A DNA stretch of 64,000 nucleotides from Rhynchospora pubera (Eukaryota > Streptophyta > Magnoliopsida > Poales > Cyperaceae): contig CM051463.1 in the NCBI GenBank assembly GCA_028095005.1, positions 80,085,002 to 80,149,001 of the forward strand, in the 5' to 3' direction. Below, piece after piece: positions 12,235 to 25,892 of this stretch (the stretch's first letter is position 1; each line of letters begins with the position of its first letter). A model generated the notes under the pieces. The model saw only the letters and a program-made list of their open reading frames with translations, ran no database searches and was not told the origin of the DNA. The translations under genes and the position numbers were made by a program.

Positions 12235-15200
12235 ATGCGTGCATGTGCTAATAGTGCCTGTGGACTTATGGAAATTTTCGACTCTTCTACTTGCTTAAAC
12301 CATGTAATAGTGCTGTCAATTAGTGCTATCATCTCTGTTTTGCTTCTAATCAATTTCTTTCTCAGAGTAAGCAAAGCAAATGTCACAGTGAGAAGTCTCT
12401 TTAGGATCTCTTCACCTCTCCATCAACTCTCAACAATTTTAAATGGAGGACTTGCACTGTTTTACCTCGGCCTCGGAGCTTATATGTTGATACAGAATTT
12501 TACCAGAAGTATAACCTATTATCCACCACATTGGTGGCTTGCAATGTTATTTCTGGGCTTGTATCAAACCCTTCTGAGCTTGTTTTCCACTTCTAGATTT
12601 AGATATCTCAAGATTTGGTCCATATTACCATCCATATTTGCCGGATTCACTTGTTCTTCTTCAATTATTTATCTCATGAAAGAGAAGAAGTTAACCATGG
12701 ATGCAAGTTTAGACATCTTGTCTCTACCTGGTGCACTTCTGATTCTAATTTGTGCACTTCATAAATCTGAAGATGAAGAAGAAACCACTAGTGGAAATTT
12801 GTACAAGCCTTTGAATTCTGATAACAATTCAGTCCCATTTGATCAAAACCCAAATGTGACACCCCTTTCAGCTGCTGGGTTTTTTAGTGTAATATCCTTT
12901 TGGTGGTTGAACCCATTAATGAAGAAGGGATATGAGATGCCTTTGGAAGAGAAAGACATACCTCAACTAGGTGAAATAGACCGGGCAGGAACCCAATACA
13001 TCATTTTCTTAGATAAATTAAACAAAAGAAAGGAGGAAAGCAATAAAAACTCTTCTTCGCCATCAATCTTTTGGACAATTGTTTCGTGTCACAAAAGAGA
13101 GATACTCATTTCAGGATTTTTCGCATTGCTTAAGATTCTGACTCTGTCGGCTGGTCCTATGATTTTACATGAATTTATTAAGGTGTCATCGGGACAAGAA
13201 GCATTTAAACATGAAGGTTCTGTTCTAGCTGTGGGCTTGTTCTTTGCTAAATGCACCGAGTCCCTTTCGCAAAGGCAATGGTTCTTTAGAACTAGAAGGC
13301 TAGGTCTACAAGTTAGGTCATTACTATCAGCTGCTATATATAAAAAGCAACAGAGGCTGTCAAATTTTGCCAAATTAACCCTTTCTTCAGGAAAAATTAT
13401 GAATTATTTAACGGTCGATGCATACCGTGTCGGGGAGTTCCCTTATTGGTTCCATCAAACTTGGACCACGAGCTTGCAACTATGCATTGCTTTGGTGATC
13501 CTTTATGAAGCAGTTGGTCCCGCGACTATTGCGTCTATGGTGGTGATAATCCTAATGGTTGCCTGTAATGCTCCTTTGGCAAAGTTACAGCACAAATTTC
13601 AAACACAGCTGATGAAGGCACAAGATGAAAGGCTAAAGGCCATGTCAGAGTCTTTGGCTAACATGAAGGTATTAAAACTCTATGCATGGGAGGGGCATTT
13701 TCAGAAGGCGATTGAAAAGCTAAGGCAACAAGAGTCCGTTTGGATAAAGGCCTTTCTTATGCGTAAAGCATACAACATTTTTCTTATGTGGTCATCCCCT
13801 GTCCTCGTCTCAGCTGCGACATTCTTGGCTTGTTATCTTTTGAGAATACCACTTGATCCGAGCAATGTATTCACCTTTGTCGCAACTCTTCGCTTGGTAC
13901 AAGATCCAGTACGACAGATACCTGATGTTATTGGGAATGTGATCCAGGCTAAAGTTGCATTTGCACGAATTGTGAAGTTCACGGAGGCTCCTGAGTTGCA
14001 ATCTGAAAAATTGAAAAAGGAGGCTTTTGCAAGTGTGAAGAAACCAATAGTGATGGAATCGTGTGATTTCTCTTGGGATGAGAACTTTTCAAGACCGACT
14101 GTGAGGAATGTGAACTTGAAGGTGAAGGATGGGGAGAAGGTGGCGATTTGTGGTGAGGTTGGGTCAGGAAAATCAACCCTGTTGGCAGCTGTTCTTGGTG
14201 AAGTCCCAAAAACTTGTGGCATGGTATGGCTTTCCCTTTCATTGGTTTATTACTTTTCCTCACAGGTTTGGCATATTATACACTGAATATAGCACTGTTG
14301 CAATTTAGTTCTAAAATTTTGGTTCAGCATTTGTTTCCTTATAGAAATTAGCATTTTGTTGAGACAAAAAACTAAAGCTACACCTGGTAAGCGTAAGCTA
14401 CATCATTATCATTATTGATGATTGCATTGGCTAAATGCAGATCCAGGTTTGTGGAAACATAGCTTACGTATCTCAGAATGCTTGGATCCAAACTGGAACT
14501 GTGCAAGAAAATATCCTTTTTGGGTCTCCTATTAATAAGCAAAGGTACAGTATATTTTATTTATTTTTTTTAAATACCATTTTTTATTACTGTATGATGG
14601 TATGATTAAACTTCCAACTTTTGAATTACAATTAAGGCTCAAAACTTGTTCAATATGCTTTTCTTTAACTAGGGAAAAAAAATACAGAAGTGTTTTTACT
14701 TGTGCAGCATTCCTGATATTATTCTCATTCAAGAAAACATATTATATGAGAAAAGAACATTTCATAAAAGTGTAGCCTAGCAGTCCTGAAGTATTACATA
14801 CCAGTGCTGAATCCACCGAAAAAAATTTTCATCTAGACCCGAGTCTAAATTACTTAGTTTAATTCATATAATATATTTAATTTTTAATAGGTACCAAGAA
14901 ACACTAGAGAGGTGCTCATTGGTCAAGGACCTAGAAATGCTTCCCTTCGGGGACCAAACTCAAATAGGAGAAAGAGGCGTCAATTTGAGTGGAGGTCAGA
15001 AACAGCGTGTACAGTTGGCTCGGGCATTGTACCAGAATGCTGATATCTACCTCCTGGATGATCCCTTTAGTGCAGTTGATGCGCACACTGCTAGTAGTTT
15101 GTTTAATGTAAGTGTGTAGAAAAATGTCCACATGCTAATTTAAGCAATTATTCATCCAGATGCCATTCTTGAATATGTATTCCTCTTTTTAAATGTGAAT

Positions 15201-18200
15201 GCTTGAATGTTTCCCAATTTCTTACTTTTGATTGCTAGAATAGAATAAATTTGTCCGGGTTCTCTATCCTCTGTAGTAATGTCGCATTAAGAATAAACTT
15301 TGCTTTTCGTTTCTTTTTACTCAAATACTATTATTATTTTTCAGGAATATGTAATGGGGGCTCTAGGAAACAAGACAGTTCTCCTAGTTACTCACCAAGT
15401 AGATTTCTTACCCACATTTGACAGGGTCATGGTAATAATTAATAACTAGCAATTTTCATGATCAAATAAAATAGTTCTTTATCAAATAGATTAAACCAAT
15501 CATAACATGTAATGGTCTTGCAGTTAATGTCGGATGGAGAAATTTTGCGCTCTGGCCCTTTTGACGAGTTATTTGCATCATGCAAGGAGTTCCAGGATCT
15601 AGTGCATTCACACAAAGAAACGGTTGGATTAGAGAAACTTAACAACTTGGTCGCTCAAAATAACAAAAGTGAAACAATATACCACCAAGAGAGAAGCAAA
15701 ATTCATGCCGGAAACATAAGAAATTTGCTTCAGAAAGAAAATGCAAAATCATCAGGAAGCGGATCTGACCAATTGATAAAGAAAGAAGAGAGAGAGAGGG
15801 GAGATACTGGTCTAAAACCATACATGCAATATTTGGGACAAAACAAGGGATATTGGTATTTTTCCCTGACAACTCTGGCACGTATATTTTTTATTTCAGG
15901 GCAAATTTTGCAAAACTCATGGATGGCAGCGAACGTTGAAAACCCAAATGTTGGTACTCTGAAGTTAATATTGGTTTATTTAGGGATTGGATGTGGGACT
16001 ATTTTTGTATTGTTCTTCAGGTCTCTCTTTGTGGTTGTCCTTGGATTAGAAACTTCCAAGTCGTTGTTCACCCAGTTGCTTACATCGCTCTTTCGTGCAC
16101 CAATGAGCTTTTACGACTCTACTCCTCATGGTAGAATTCTTAGCCGGGTCAGTCAAATATCCTTATGATAATTATACTCTTTTTAATTATTAATTTATTA
16201 TTGGTAGGTATTGTTTGGTTGAGATATAAATATCCAATAACCGGGCCAATAAAACACCCAAAAGAGACATTCTTGAAAAATTAGGAACAATTATTTAATA
16301 TAAAATATGGCATTCTAATAACTTGTATTTATAACCAAAGTATTTGTATGATGTGCAGGTTTCGGCTGACCTTAGTATTGTAGACTTGGATGTCCCATTT
16401 ACCTTTGTAGGGGCCACAGGTGCTGCCCTGAATGCGTATAGCAATCTTGGCGTATTGACTGTTGTTACGTGGCAAGTTTTGTTTGTCTCGGTTCCGATGA
16501 TTGTTTTGGCCATTCGAATACAGGTACAATATAAGAAAAATCTTAATCTATCATGTATTTTACTGAAACTTATTTTCCTTGTTACTTAGGCTCCGTTTGG
16601 ATGAGCCCTAGGAATTAGGAAATAAGAGAATGAGGAAGTAAATTTATTATAAACAATTTAAACTTTTCACAAAGTTATACACTTCCCAATACTTCTTCTC
16701 TTCTCTTATTCCCACACCATCCAAACGGAGCCTTAGATAATTTAAGCTCTTTGAGAGAAGAATGGGTTATATCAGCAAGATATGTTCAAATGGAATCCTT
16801 TTTTTAGTCCCTTTAAGCTTTTCAATGAAAACTTTTTCAGCCTAAAAAATTTGGCATCGCTAGAGAACCCAAAATATTCTTTCATTTAGCATTATTGTTT
16901 TCTTAGTACATTTTTTGGTCTACACTATTATACTTTCACTGCTTGTATGCTTACTTTCCTTCCAGTTAATTATGCTATTCCACTATTTTTATAATTCAAT
17001 CATCTTTTTTGACTCACTAACTGGTATCGCACTGTTCACATACTGGTTTAAACTGAAATTACTGATTCATTTTTTGCTGGTTAAAATGTAGAGATACTAC
17101 CTAGCCTCTGCAAAGGAACTGATGAGAATAAATGGTACCACAAAATCTCTCATGGCAAACCACTTATCAGAATCAATTGCTGGTGCAATTACTATAAGGG
17201 CGTTTGAGGAAGAAAACCGTTTCTTTGCAAAAAACCTTGAGCTAATAGACAAAAATGCAAGCCCTTATCTACACAACTTCAGCTCGACTGAGTGGCTAAT
17301 CCAACGGCTAGAAATGATGAGTGCTGCCATTGTGGCCTCATCAGCACTTGTTATGGCACTGCTTCCTGCTCGAACATTTGGGGCTGGTATGTTAGGTTTT
17401 TTTTTTCTTTTTTTAATGTGATTTGCAAATTTTGTAACCTGAGACTTGTGGTAATTGTAAATTACAAAGTCGTAAAGAAAGGCATTGTTAGAAAAAAAAA
17501 ATGGTAATTGACTACTTAGTCCATATTAGATTATTTTAACCGATAGCAATCAAGACCTGAAAGTTGTTTGCTACTATAAACTGAATGCTTCTCCTTGTAA
17601 CATACATCTATTCAAACACTTATTTATTATTATTTGCTTAAAAAATTCATGCTATCAGTAAGGAATAGAATTAAATAAATAATCATCATATGCAAAGTTG
17701 ATGATTGATATGAAAAATTGAGCATAAAAGGTAATCATAGAAATGATAAAATATTGAGATAAAAATAAATCTGGAGACCAGAAAAGGTATACTGTTGGAA
17801 ATTTTTTAAGAACGAGGTACATATTATAATATATAAGAGTTGTGTGAACTTAACCTTCTTTTCTCAGAATGTTTTTTCTTATGTCGTTCTAAAAATTTAT
17901 TTTACAAGAGTGAAAATGGAGGTCTCTCACATGACCTATTGCTCAAGCTCCATTTTAAAATGATGTGCAATGTTTTGGATGCAGGCTTTGTGGGAATGGC
18001 ACTATCGTATGGCCTCTCTCTGAATAATTCGTTTGTTAATTCCATTAGAAACCAATGCAACCTTGCAAACCTAATTATATCAGTTGAGAGACTGAACCAG
18101 TATATGAACATAGAAAGCGAGGCGCCGGAGGTGATAGAGAAGAGCCGTCCTCCTCCTAATTGGCCAGACGTTGGTACAGTTGAACTCCAAGAATTAAAGG

Positions 18201-20881
18201 TTATTTATCTTTTTTTTAATTTGTATCTGAGAAAGGCATTGATTGTGAATGCTGGCTTATACCTGTGTATGCCAACTATTTTGTAGTCTGGCAATCTTTT
18301 TGTTGGGTTGGGTAAAATCAGTTTGGGTTGGTAACGAACACTGGTTGTATTTAGGTCCCAAGTGGATTGAGAGGGGTTTCAGAATGAGGAATTGATAGGA
18401 GGGTTCTCCTCAGTTGGGCCAAATTTCAATTTGTCAGGTCCTGCAACTCTCAATTAAGGATCATGGTACCGTGTGTCAAGCTTGGTGAGGTCTAATTGTC
18501 TGGAACAAAAGGTGTAGTGGTTAGTATTTTATTTTGGTTTCATATTTTATGGGGTCTATATATGACAACAACAACAAGTAAGGTATGAAAGAATTAAAAC
18601 TCAACAAGATCAAGGTCACAAGTATTAACCACAACAACCAGCTCAGTCCTATAATAGTACTGCCCAGTATACTGTTATCTCTGGGCCTGTACAACGTATT
18701 AGATTCCTTTGCCCAAATAACTTTTTTCTAAGCTAATACCATACCTTGTTATTCCATCCTTTTAAGAGTTATTATGTTTTTTTTTTCAACAGATAAGATA
18801 TCGACCTGACACTCCCTTAGTTCTTCATAACATGCACATTCCAAGGCGGTCACAAGATTGGTATTGTGGGTCGCACTGGCAGTGGAAAGACAACCTTAAT
18901 AGGTGCTTTGTTTAGATTGGTTGAGCCTTCAGGAGGAAGGATTGTAATAGATGGACTGGATATTACAAAAATAGGGTTGCATGACCTGAGATCTCGGTTT
19001 GGCATCATACCACAAGATCCAACCCTCTTCAATGGGTCAGTTAGGTACAATTTGGACCCACTAGGGCAGTTCACTGATCAGCAAATATGGGAGGTAAGTT
19101 TCCAGGGAAGTAATAATTGGTTGAAATTTTATTGATGTAAAATATTTTGACTGGACTTTTTACTTGTGATCAGTAATTCTGCAAGCAGATTTTTAGCTCT
19201 CTTAAAATATGGAAAAGGACAACTTCGTATTTTGGATTGAATTCTCCTTTCTTATGTTTCAGTGTTATGTTCTTTTTTTTTTTTCTTTAAAGGTCTTGGA
19301 TAAATGTCAGCTTAGGGAAACAGTCCAGGAGAAGGAGAAGGGTTTGGACTCGCTAGGTACTAATTTTGTTACTTTTTTTTTTCTTTCTTCTCTTAAGAGA
19401 GAGGCTAGTTTATAATATATACTAACACCTTTCTAAGAAATTTCAATTTTGCTTATTACCTTAACAGAACTAGAAAAAATATGTCCTCATATATACCACA
19501 ATGTTGTTACCATATGTCATTTAGGTCTTAATATTTTAGCTATTTCATGCATACTTGACAATTTTCTGTTGAGTAACCCTGTTTGCTTGTTTGATAAGTC
19601 TATCTGCGATACTTTTGTCATGGATTTATTCATGATACTTATAGCCATAATGATCCATAAATTTAAAATCATATTATACCACGTAATTTTTGGCACTTCA
19701 CATATTTTGGGGTGTACTGACTGAGATACAAAAAACAAAAAGACCATCCAGTTACAATATATAATTTCATTGTAGAGCTACATTTCTGAATTATTTCCTG
19801 ACATTAGTGCATTTTCTCTCTATCATGCAGTTGTAGAAGAAGGCTCAAACTGGAGCATGGGCCAGAGGCAGCTATTTTGCCTCGGCAGAGCTCTTTTAAG
19901 AAGAAGTCGCATACTGGTGCTGGATGAAGCGACCGCATCAATCGACAATGCTACAGATGCGATTCTTCAGAAGACGATTCGAAAGGAGTTCGCAGACTGT
20001 ACTGTCATAACTGTTGCACATCGCATCCCCACAGTCATGGATTGCACCATGGTCCTAGCCATTAGTGACGGTTAGCACATATTTTTATTTATCTGATTTA
20101 AGGCTTGGAAAGTTTGTGTATGACACTGTCACTTCTGGTGGAGGTGGTAAATGTGGTTGTCCATTGGGTTTGGGTAGGAGGAAATCAAGTTCATGTGATA
20201 CCGATTTCGACTTGTTTCAATTTCCAGCCTATCAGGTTAACTGGTTTGTCCATTTGTTTTTGAAAATTCTCTTCAGGTTTAAGTCATTAATTAGACTTTC
20301 AGATATATTCCAGTGATCATCACATACTCACATTGATGTTTGGGCTGGTTGAGCAAGTCTCACTGTGTAAATTTCTGGCTTTACAGCTTTAGTTATTAAT
20401 TTTGATTATGTGCTTTGATGTTCTTTTTGTTTATCTATATAAATTTATTGAGGCCCACAATTTCCACCATGATCCCACCCCAAAAGTACCTAATCAAGCG
20501 AAAAGGTTTATGAATTTAGTAGTCGAACTTGTATCACATTGAAAAGTTGTTAGGTATTCACTGTTGGAAAAAAAAATGAAAAAAAGTAGAATAAACAAGA
20601 GAGATGAAAACCTCAATGGTTTGCCTTTTTGATGCCTACTTGTAGAAAAATCATTTTCCTTAATTAAGTAGCACAAGATTTTGGACATGCACCCTCTCTG
20701 CTAGTTGCTAATATTATGCACTGGTGCCCTTCTAGAAATGTTATACACTGACTTGTTTTTGTTTCTTGCAGGTAAACTCGTAGAATATGATGAGCCAATG
20801 AAGCTGATGAATACAGAGGGATCACTGTTTCGGGAGCTTGTCAAGGAGTATTGGTCCCACTCTGCCAATGGCAACATATAG
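12235..20881 (+). CDS. ABCC10-like (MRP-type) ABC transporter, copy B, complete gene with one frameshift
   Basis: Twelve exons: 12235-14223, 14441-14544, 14891-15107, 15345-15431, 15524-16147, 16359-16523, 17092-17386, 17985-18199, 18793-19093, 19293-19356, 19831-20070 and 20772-20881 (TAG). All have GT-AG borders and compatible phases. The product would be about 1471 residues, usual for plant ABCC10. It has an N-terminal hydrophobic TMD0, the linker FFSVISFWWLNPL, TMD1, NBD1 (Walker A GEVGSGKSTLL near residue 641; LSGGQKQR and LLDDPFSA near 730-755), TMD2 (LSRVSADLSIVDLD), and NBD2 (GRTGSGKTT, WSMGQRQLFCLGRALL, LVLDEATASID). Exon 9 lacks 5 nt present in copy A, just after ...PLVL (about 18827). 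This shifts the frame and gives a stop soon after the NBD2 Walker A. Unless this is an assembly error or is bypassed, the product lacks a working NBD2. The start follows the first ATG of the long open exon; a later ATG at 12268 is possible. Confidence 0.88.
16589..16732. mobile_element. Tourist/Harbinger-type MITE, 144 bp, in ABCC copy B intron 6
   Basis: Terminal inverted repeats GGCTCCGTTTGGATG / CATCCAAACGGAGCC, flanked by TTA at 16586-16588 and 16733-16735 (3-bp TSD typical of PIF/Harbinger). It is absent from the same intron of copy A, so it inserted after the gene duplication or was lost from copy A. Related copies lie at 28315, 40486, 41339 and 41587. Confidence 0.85.
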
Positions 20882-21433
20882 CATGCAACTTGAACTACAT
20901 AAACTATGTCAAATTGACGATCTTTCACCAGTGGCGCCTCTTAACCATAGAGAGCCAGATTATAGCACAAGTGATTTTGAAGATGGCAACACAATTGGAC
21001 TCAAGTTTATATTAAGTTGTCTGTTGTTGACAGATAGTTGTATTCTCAGTGTTGGCTCATTGTCGTAATTTTTTTCAGAGCGATGACGGTGGTGGTGATG
21101 GATATAATGTAGTATGGATACAAGATCAGAAATTTTGGAATAATGATATAAATATTAATTGGGCATGGCTGCAACATCAAGTTGACAAATCATGTCTCAA
21201 CATATGAGAAATAAGTTACCAGTTGCCTGTTTTTTTGCTTTGTTTTCTTTTGGTTTGAAATTAAAATGAATTGGCAATTGTTGGTTAAGAAAACAACATG
21301 CTACATCCGGTAGCCCATCCAATGAACAAAAGTTTTAGCCTTTACATTTTATCTGTGCGCAAAAATGTCTATAGAAAACTAACCTAAAAAATTCCAAAAA
21401 TGACCAGAATGTGAAATCTCAGAAATTCTCTCC
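20882..21433. other. Convergent 3' flanks of ABCC copy B and the VOC gene
   Basis: The stretch holds the 3' ends of two genes facing each other. I see no further coding exon or bounded repeat. Confidence 0.5.
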
Positions 21434-22113
21434 TTAGGCAGGCTCATACAGGCCTAACAGATGCCCATCTATGCATCTCATGGCCGCGACCTGCATCAAG
21501 TTTAAATTCAATCATATTTTAGCTCCCTGAAAAACATATGCAGCCAAGGTTATATACTATCATCAAAGTACAAAAATATCTTCAAAATGTTCTTTTTCCC
21601 AATTTTACTGAACTAGCTTCATTTTCTTCAATCTCAATTAAGAGATTTCTGTGTGTTACTTAAATGGAGAATAATTTTGGGATTTAAAGTCAAGGGTATA
21701 TACATAATGGAAATCTCGATTAAGTTTTGAACAAAAGTAATACAAGAGCATAACTCAAGCAAAGATTAAGTTCTGATAAATTAAATGTTACGATTAATAG
21801 TCCTTGAGCACATGAGAATAATTGAAAAAAAAAAAATGAAAGATACCAATTGGTATAAGACTGGGCGATTTTTACAAACCTTTCCATGGATCTCATACTT
21901 GATGGGTCCATCCAACTCAGCACCTAAAGCCATGAGCTTAGTGATTGTACCATTTAAATCAGTAACTGTGAAGGATAGCATTGTTGAATAGCAATTATGC
22001 TTCTCCAGCTTACTACAACACAGATAAGAACAAAAGTACTAAAAGGGTCATATGAAGAAATTGTTGATTGATCTCTTCCTTGGATACACATTTCCAACCC
22101 AAATTCTAGGTCT

Positions 22114-22147
<34 letters not shown>

Positions 22148-22313
22148 TTAGTTACTCCGAGTGCATGAGGGCAAGCTTGAGGGGGCCGGACTGGAGCTCG
22201 GCCCAGCGGAGAGTACAGACATTGACAGTGAAATCAAGACCGTCAGCGTAGAATCGTGCGGCTCTGGGTACGTCCTTGTGCATCTGCACAATCCATCTCA
22301 GCGCTGCCGCCAT
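21434..22313 (-). CDS. Small VOC / glyoxalase I-family protein
   Basis: Three minus-strand exons with GT-AG borders and compatible phases: 22313-22156, 22012-21880 and 21490-21434. Together they encode 115 residues. The start MAAALRWIVQMHKDVPRAAR is typical of the first beta-strand and helix of a vicinal-oxygen-chelate half-module. The middle exon reads LSFTVTDLNGTITKLMALGA, and the end ...CIDGHLLGLYEPA closes the fold. Plant proteins of this size are annotated as lactoylglutathione lyase/glyoxalase I family, but many single-module members have no proven glyoxalase activity. Metal binding and substrate cannot be read from the sequence. Intron 1 contains an (AG)n microsatellite. The gene diverges from FCF1. 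Confidence 0.85.
22116..22145. repeat. (AG)n microsatellite in VOC gene intron 1
   Basis: About 15 uninterrupted AG dinucleotides lie just downstream (in gene sense) of the exon 1 splice donor. Confidence 0.95.
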
Positions 22314-22607
22314 TCGGGTTCCCTCTATTCAATTCCTTGCATTACCTACGGTTTAATCAGTCCTTCCATCTTCTGACTCGTGCGATTTTACGCTGAGATT
22401 TGAGAAAGATTAAAGAACAGAGAACAAACTGGACTGAGTTATTGTGATATGGGCCATCTTTTAGATTTGGGCTTGATATTGACCCAATTAAGTCGCGACC
22501 CATCTATACAAGGAGAGCCGCCTCTCTCTCTCTCTCTCGCTCTCTGTGAGACAGACTGACAGACGGAGGTTGGTTTTATTTGAGAAGAGCAACTATAGTC
22601 TATAGCA
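22314..22607. promoter_or_regulatory. Divergent promoter region of VOC gene and FCF1
   Basis: The two start codons are only 294 bp apart on opposite strands. Two TGGGCY boxes, TGGGCC at 22450-22455 and TGGGCT at 22468-22473, match the site II element common in plant ribosome-biogenesis promoters, which fits FCF1. A CT-rich tract at about 22520-22550 probably lies in the FCF1 leader. Bidirectionality is inferred from spacing only. Confidence 0.55.
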
Positions 22608-25499
22608 ATGGGGAAGGCAAAGAAGGGTCCCAAGTTCGCTGCAGTGAAGAAGATTGTGAGCTCCAAAACCATAAAGAAGTACAAGGAGGAGGTCTTGAAC
22701 CCTAAAAAGAAGGATCAAGACAAGGACAAGCTGCCTCGTAATGTGTCAGTCTCTCTCTCTCTCCCTCCTTCCCTCTTTCTCTGCTTGTTGCTCAGTCGTG
22801 TTTTTGTCCAATTTGTGCTCTGTATTCAATTTGATGCATTATTGTTTGCTTATTTTCCCCCTTATATAAGTGAGTTTTATTCTGATCAATTGCTGGCTCG
22901 TAATAACAAATTTAATAAATTACTACATATTATGACATGCCATTAATATTGATTTTTCATGTGTAGGCCACAAGTTTCTTCAGCATTATTCTTCAAGTAC
23001 AACACTGCACTGGGCCCACCTTACAGAGTTATTGTCGATACCAACTTTATCAACTTCTCTATTCAGAATAAGGTGCCAAATTTATTTGTTCTCTTTTGAT
23101 TCGATTACGGATGCCTTGGCTATGAGGTGAATTAATTTGATAAATTAGATAGGAAATATTTGGAGTTCTATTACAAACATTAGAATGTTTTTAGATTTTA
23201 AGATTATTTAAATATTAGGGATTAGCTGAGATTAGGCATTATCATTGTTGCATATTTATTGTACTGAAATTTTACAAAAGAAAGCATCATTTGTACAATT
23301 AGAATGACAGGAGAAAAGGAATGTTGGTGTGTACTACGCTGCTTACTAATCTTTCATTGGAATGAGTAACCTTTTAGTCATGTTAACACCTTGCCGTTGA
23401 AAATTTTTACCTCTGTTATAACTTTTAGTTTTTGTGTTAATATCATGCAGTTGGATTTGGAAAAGGGAATGATGGACTGCCTTTATGCAAAATGTTAGTG
23501 CTAGTGTCAAAACTTCTTTGTTCTTTTTCATTTTGAGACCCAATTGTACATTTGATCTGATTTCTCACCTTCTTTTCCTACTTGGAAATTTAATTCAGTA
23601 TAATATTTTCTTGTTTGGGTTTTGTAGGCACACCATGCATAACTGACTGTGTCATGGCTGAACTGGAGAAATTGGGCCAAAAATACCGTGTTGCTCTAAG
23701 GTTATCTTATTAATTTTTTATATTATTGATAGCTTATTCTTTAGATAATTTTAACGCATATAATTAATGTGCGCATCGTAATAGGAAATACACCAAATAT
23801 AAACCAACATTTTCCATGTTTGCAACTACAGCTGAGCATTCTTTCATTTGGTAAAATGACCTAAGTGAGTGCAACATTTCAACGAATAAAAAATGGTTAA
23901 TTGTCCCTTTGGTGCATCCATATTGTATAAAATCGCTTTCAGTCATGTTTGGCTTAATTTAAGGAGAAAACAAGTGATTCAAGGCAAGATTATCATTATT
24001 TATGTATATATCACTAGTTGGATAACGTCAAACCCAATTTGGGCATGGTTGTTGTCGAATTGAAATCCTCTGTTGCGCTACACGGATAGCAGACCGTGTA
24101 TAGAATGTCTGATGGATGATGGGTGCCTCATGATTAATACCAGGCCCGTCAAGATTCGTGCGGCCCGTAAAAATCTGCCCATTGAGATTCGTGCCACCGG
24201 ACAAAAATCGGTCCCTACATGTTAGCGGTTTCTGTCCTCTATAGAGGATACGGGTCCGGGTGTTGTCTGCATGGCTGTAACTAATTTGATAGAAGACCAT
24301 ATTACAAGTCAATTGTTAGTGGAAATTAAGTCGAAGTGTCTGAGAACTTTCTTGTCTAGCAAAGTGAAAGTGGTATCAGTTGATCTTGCTTCGGATTTTA
24401 TTATGCTTGCAGTTTCCTTTTTAATATACTTGGTTATATAGCACATTTTCACAAACTTCACAAATATGCTATTTTTAAATTTTTTTTTATCATGTTCATT
24501 ATATTGGATTTTCAATTTCAATTTATTTTTGATGATTGTGCAAGTTTTCTAGAAAGGTCTTGGACTTTTCAAAAGGCTGATGTTTTTCTTGATGACTTGG
24601 AGTTTATTTCTTTATTTATATTCAATTGTTATTGTTCTTATTGCAGAATTGCAAAGGATCCTAGATTTGATAGATTACCATGCACGCACAAGGGAACTTA
24701 TGCTGATGATTGCATTGTTGATCGTGTTACACAGGTGCCTTTTTTTATATTTGATTTTCTGTAGTCATTAGTGTTAGTAATAATTTATATGAAACTAGAT
24801 TTTGACAACCTCCATCTGCGTATTCTTATTCACGTGTGTTTCTCTGTTTCGCGGCCTATAACTTTTATTATGGTGGACTTTGCAACTATGAAATAACTCC
24901 CAAGTATATGTTAACTTTATTTAATTTTTCTCTGACTTAAACATGGGTTTAATGGTTCAATATACTGTTTGCCATAACCCATAGAAATGGGTGAAATACA
25001 AATGATAAAAAAAATGTGGCCTTTGATTTTTTTGGTTTATGCGAAAATAATCTGTTATTTATTTGTTCCTCGTTAAACAGCACAAGTGCTACATTGTTGC
25101 CACATGTGACAGAGACCTGAAGCGGCGTATTCGCAAGGTACATTTGAAACTGAATTTCTTGTTTACTATTTTTATCACATGTTGGCATCTTGTAAAAAAA
25201 TCTTTAGTATATCGTTGAGCCCTAATTACTTTCATATGTTTAACAGATACCTGGGGTTCCTATAATGTATATCACTAGGCATAGGTATTCAATTGAACGA
25301 CTTCCGGAAGCGACCATTGGTGGAGGTATTTGTTTTATTTTGTTGCTTTTGGTACATTAAGATAGCCAAGTTTCAATGTAGGTTTGTTTTCCTTTGGTAT
25401 TTGTATTCTTATATGTGAATGTCATGTAGCATGTAGTAAATTTTAATTGTTGATTAAAACATTTTTATTTTGTGTCTTTGTGCAGCTCCGAGAATATGA
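22608..25499 (+). CDS. FCF1: rRNA-processing protein FCF1/UTP24 homolog (PIN domain)
   Basis: Eight exons: 22608-22744, 22967-23072, 23451-23493, 23628-23700, 24647-24734, 25081-25137, 25247-25325 and 25486-25499. They total 597 nt, giving 198 residues; yeast and Arabidopsis FCF1 are about 190-196. The lysine-rich start MGKAKKGPKFAAVKKIV is typical of the family. The PIN domain shows acidic active-site candidates in VIVDTNF (about residue 70), MAELEKLG, YADDCIVDR and ATCDRDLKRRI. The last residues form the conserved HRYSIERLPE tail. FCF1/Utp24 acts in the nucleolar small-subunit processome and is the likely endonuclease for early 18S pre-rRNA cleavages. All splice phases agree and no lesion is visible. 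TGGGCY boxes upstream fit co-regulation with ribosome biogenesis genes. Confidence 0.95.
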
Positions 25500-25846
25500 T
25501 CGACATGAGCTTCCAAGTGGCAACATCTTTTTCGTTGTTATGTATACCAATTTATGAGAAAAAATTTTGTACTAATATGTAGGTTGAGTCTCTTTTAGTT
25601 GGCATGACTTGAATCAGTGCGCAAATGTGAGCACTAACTAATCCTTTATATATAGTTATATCATCTCGTTTAAGTTACCAGGTGAGAAAATGTTCGAGTG
25701 GCATGCTGCTATTTTATGCTTATCTAAAGCTTGGCTAAATTTAATTAATTCATTTGATTAGTAATATTAGGATGTTAAATGATTTTGGTTGGCGCCATTT
25801 GTTACACTTTGTTAAGACTTGAAACAAGTGTATTTTAATAAAGGAA

Positions 25847-25849
<3 letters not shown>

Positions 25850-25890
<41 letters not shown>
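25850..25890. repeat. (TA)n(GA)n compound microsatellite
   Basis: A TA run passes directly into a GA run next to the left end of a fold-back element. Confidence 0.9.
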
Positions 25891-25892
25891 TT

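Noticed and set aside
24028..24312. Coding exon on the minus strand in FCF1 intron 4
   Set aside because: No family motif, inside a well-defined intron, and no matching splice sites.
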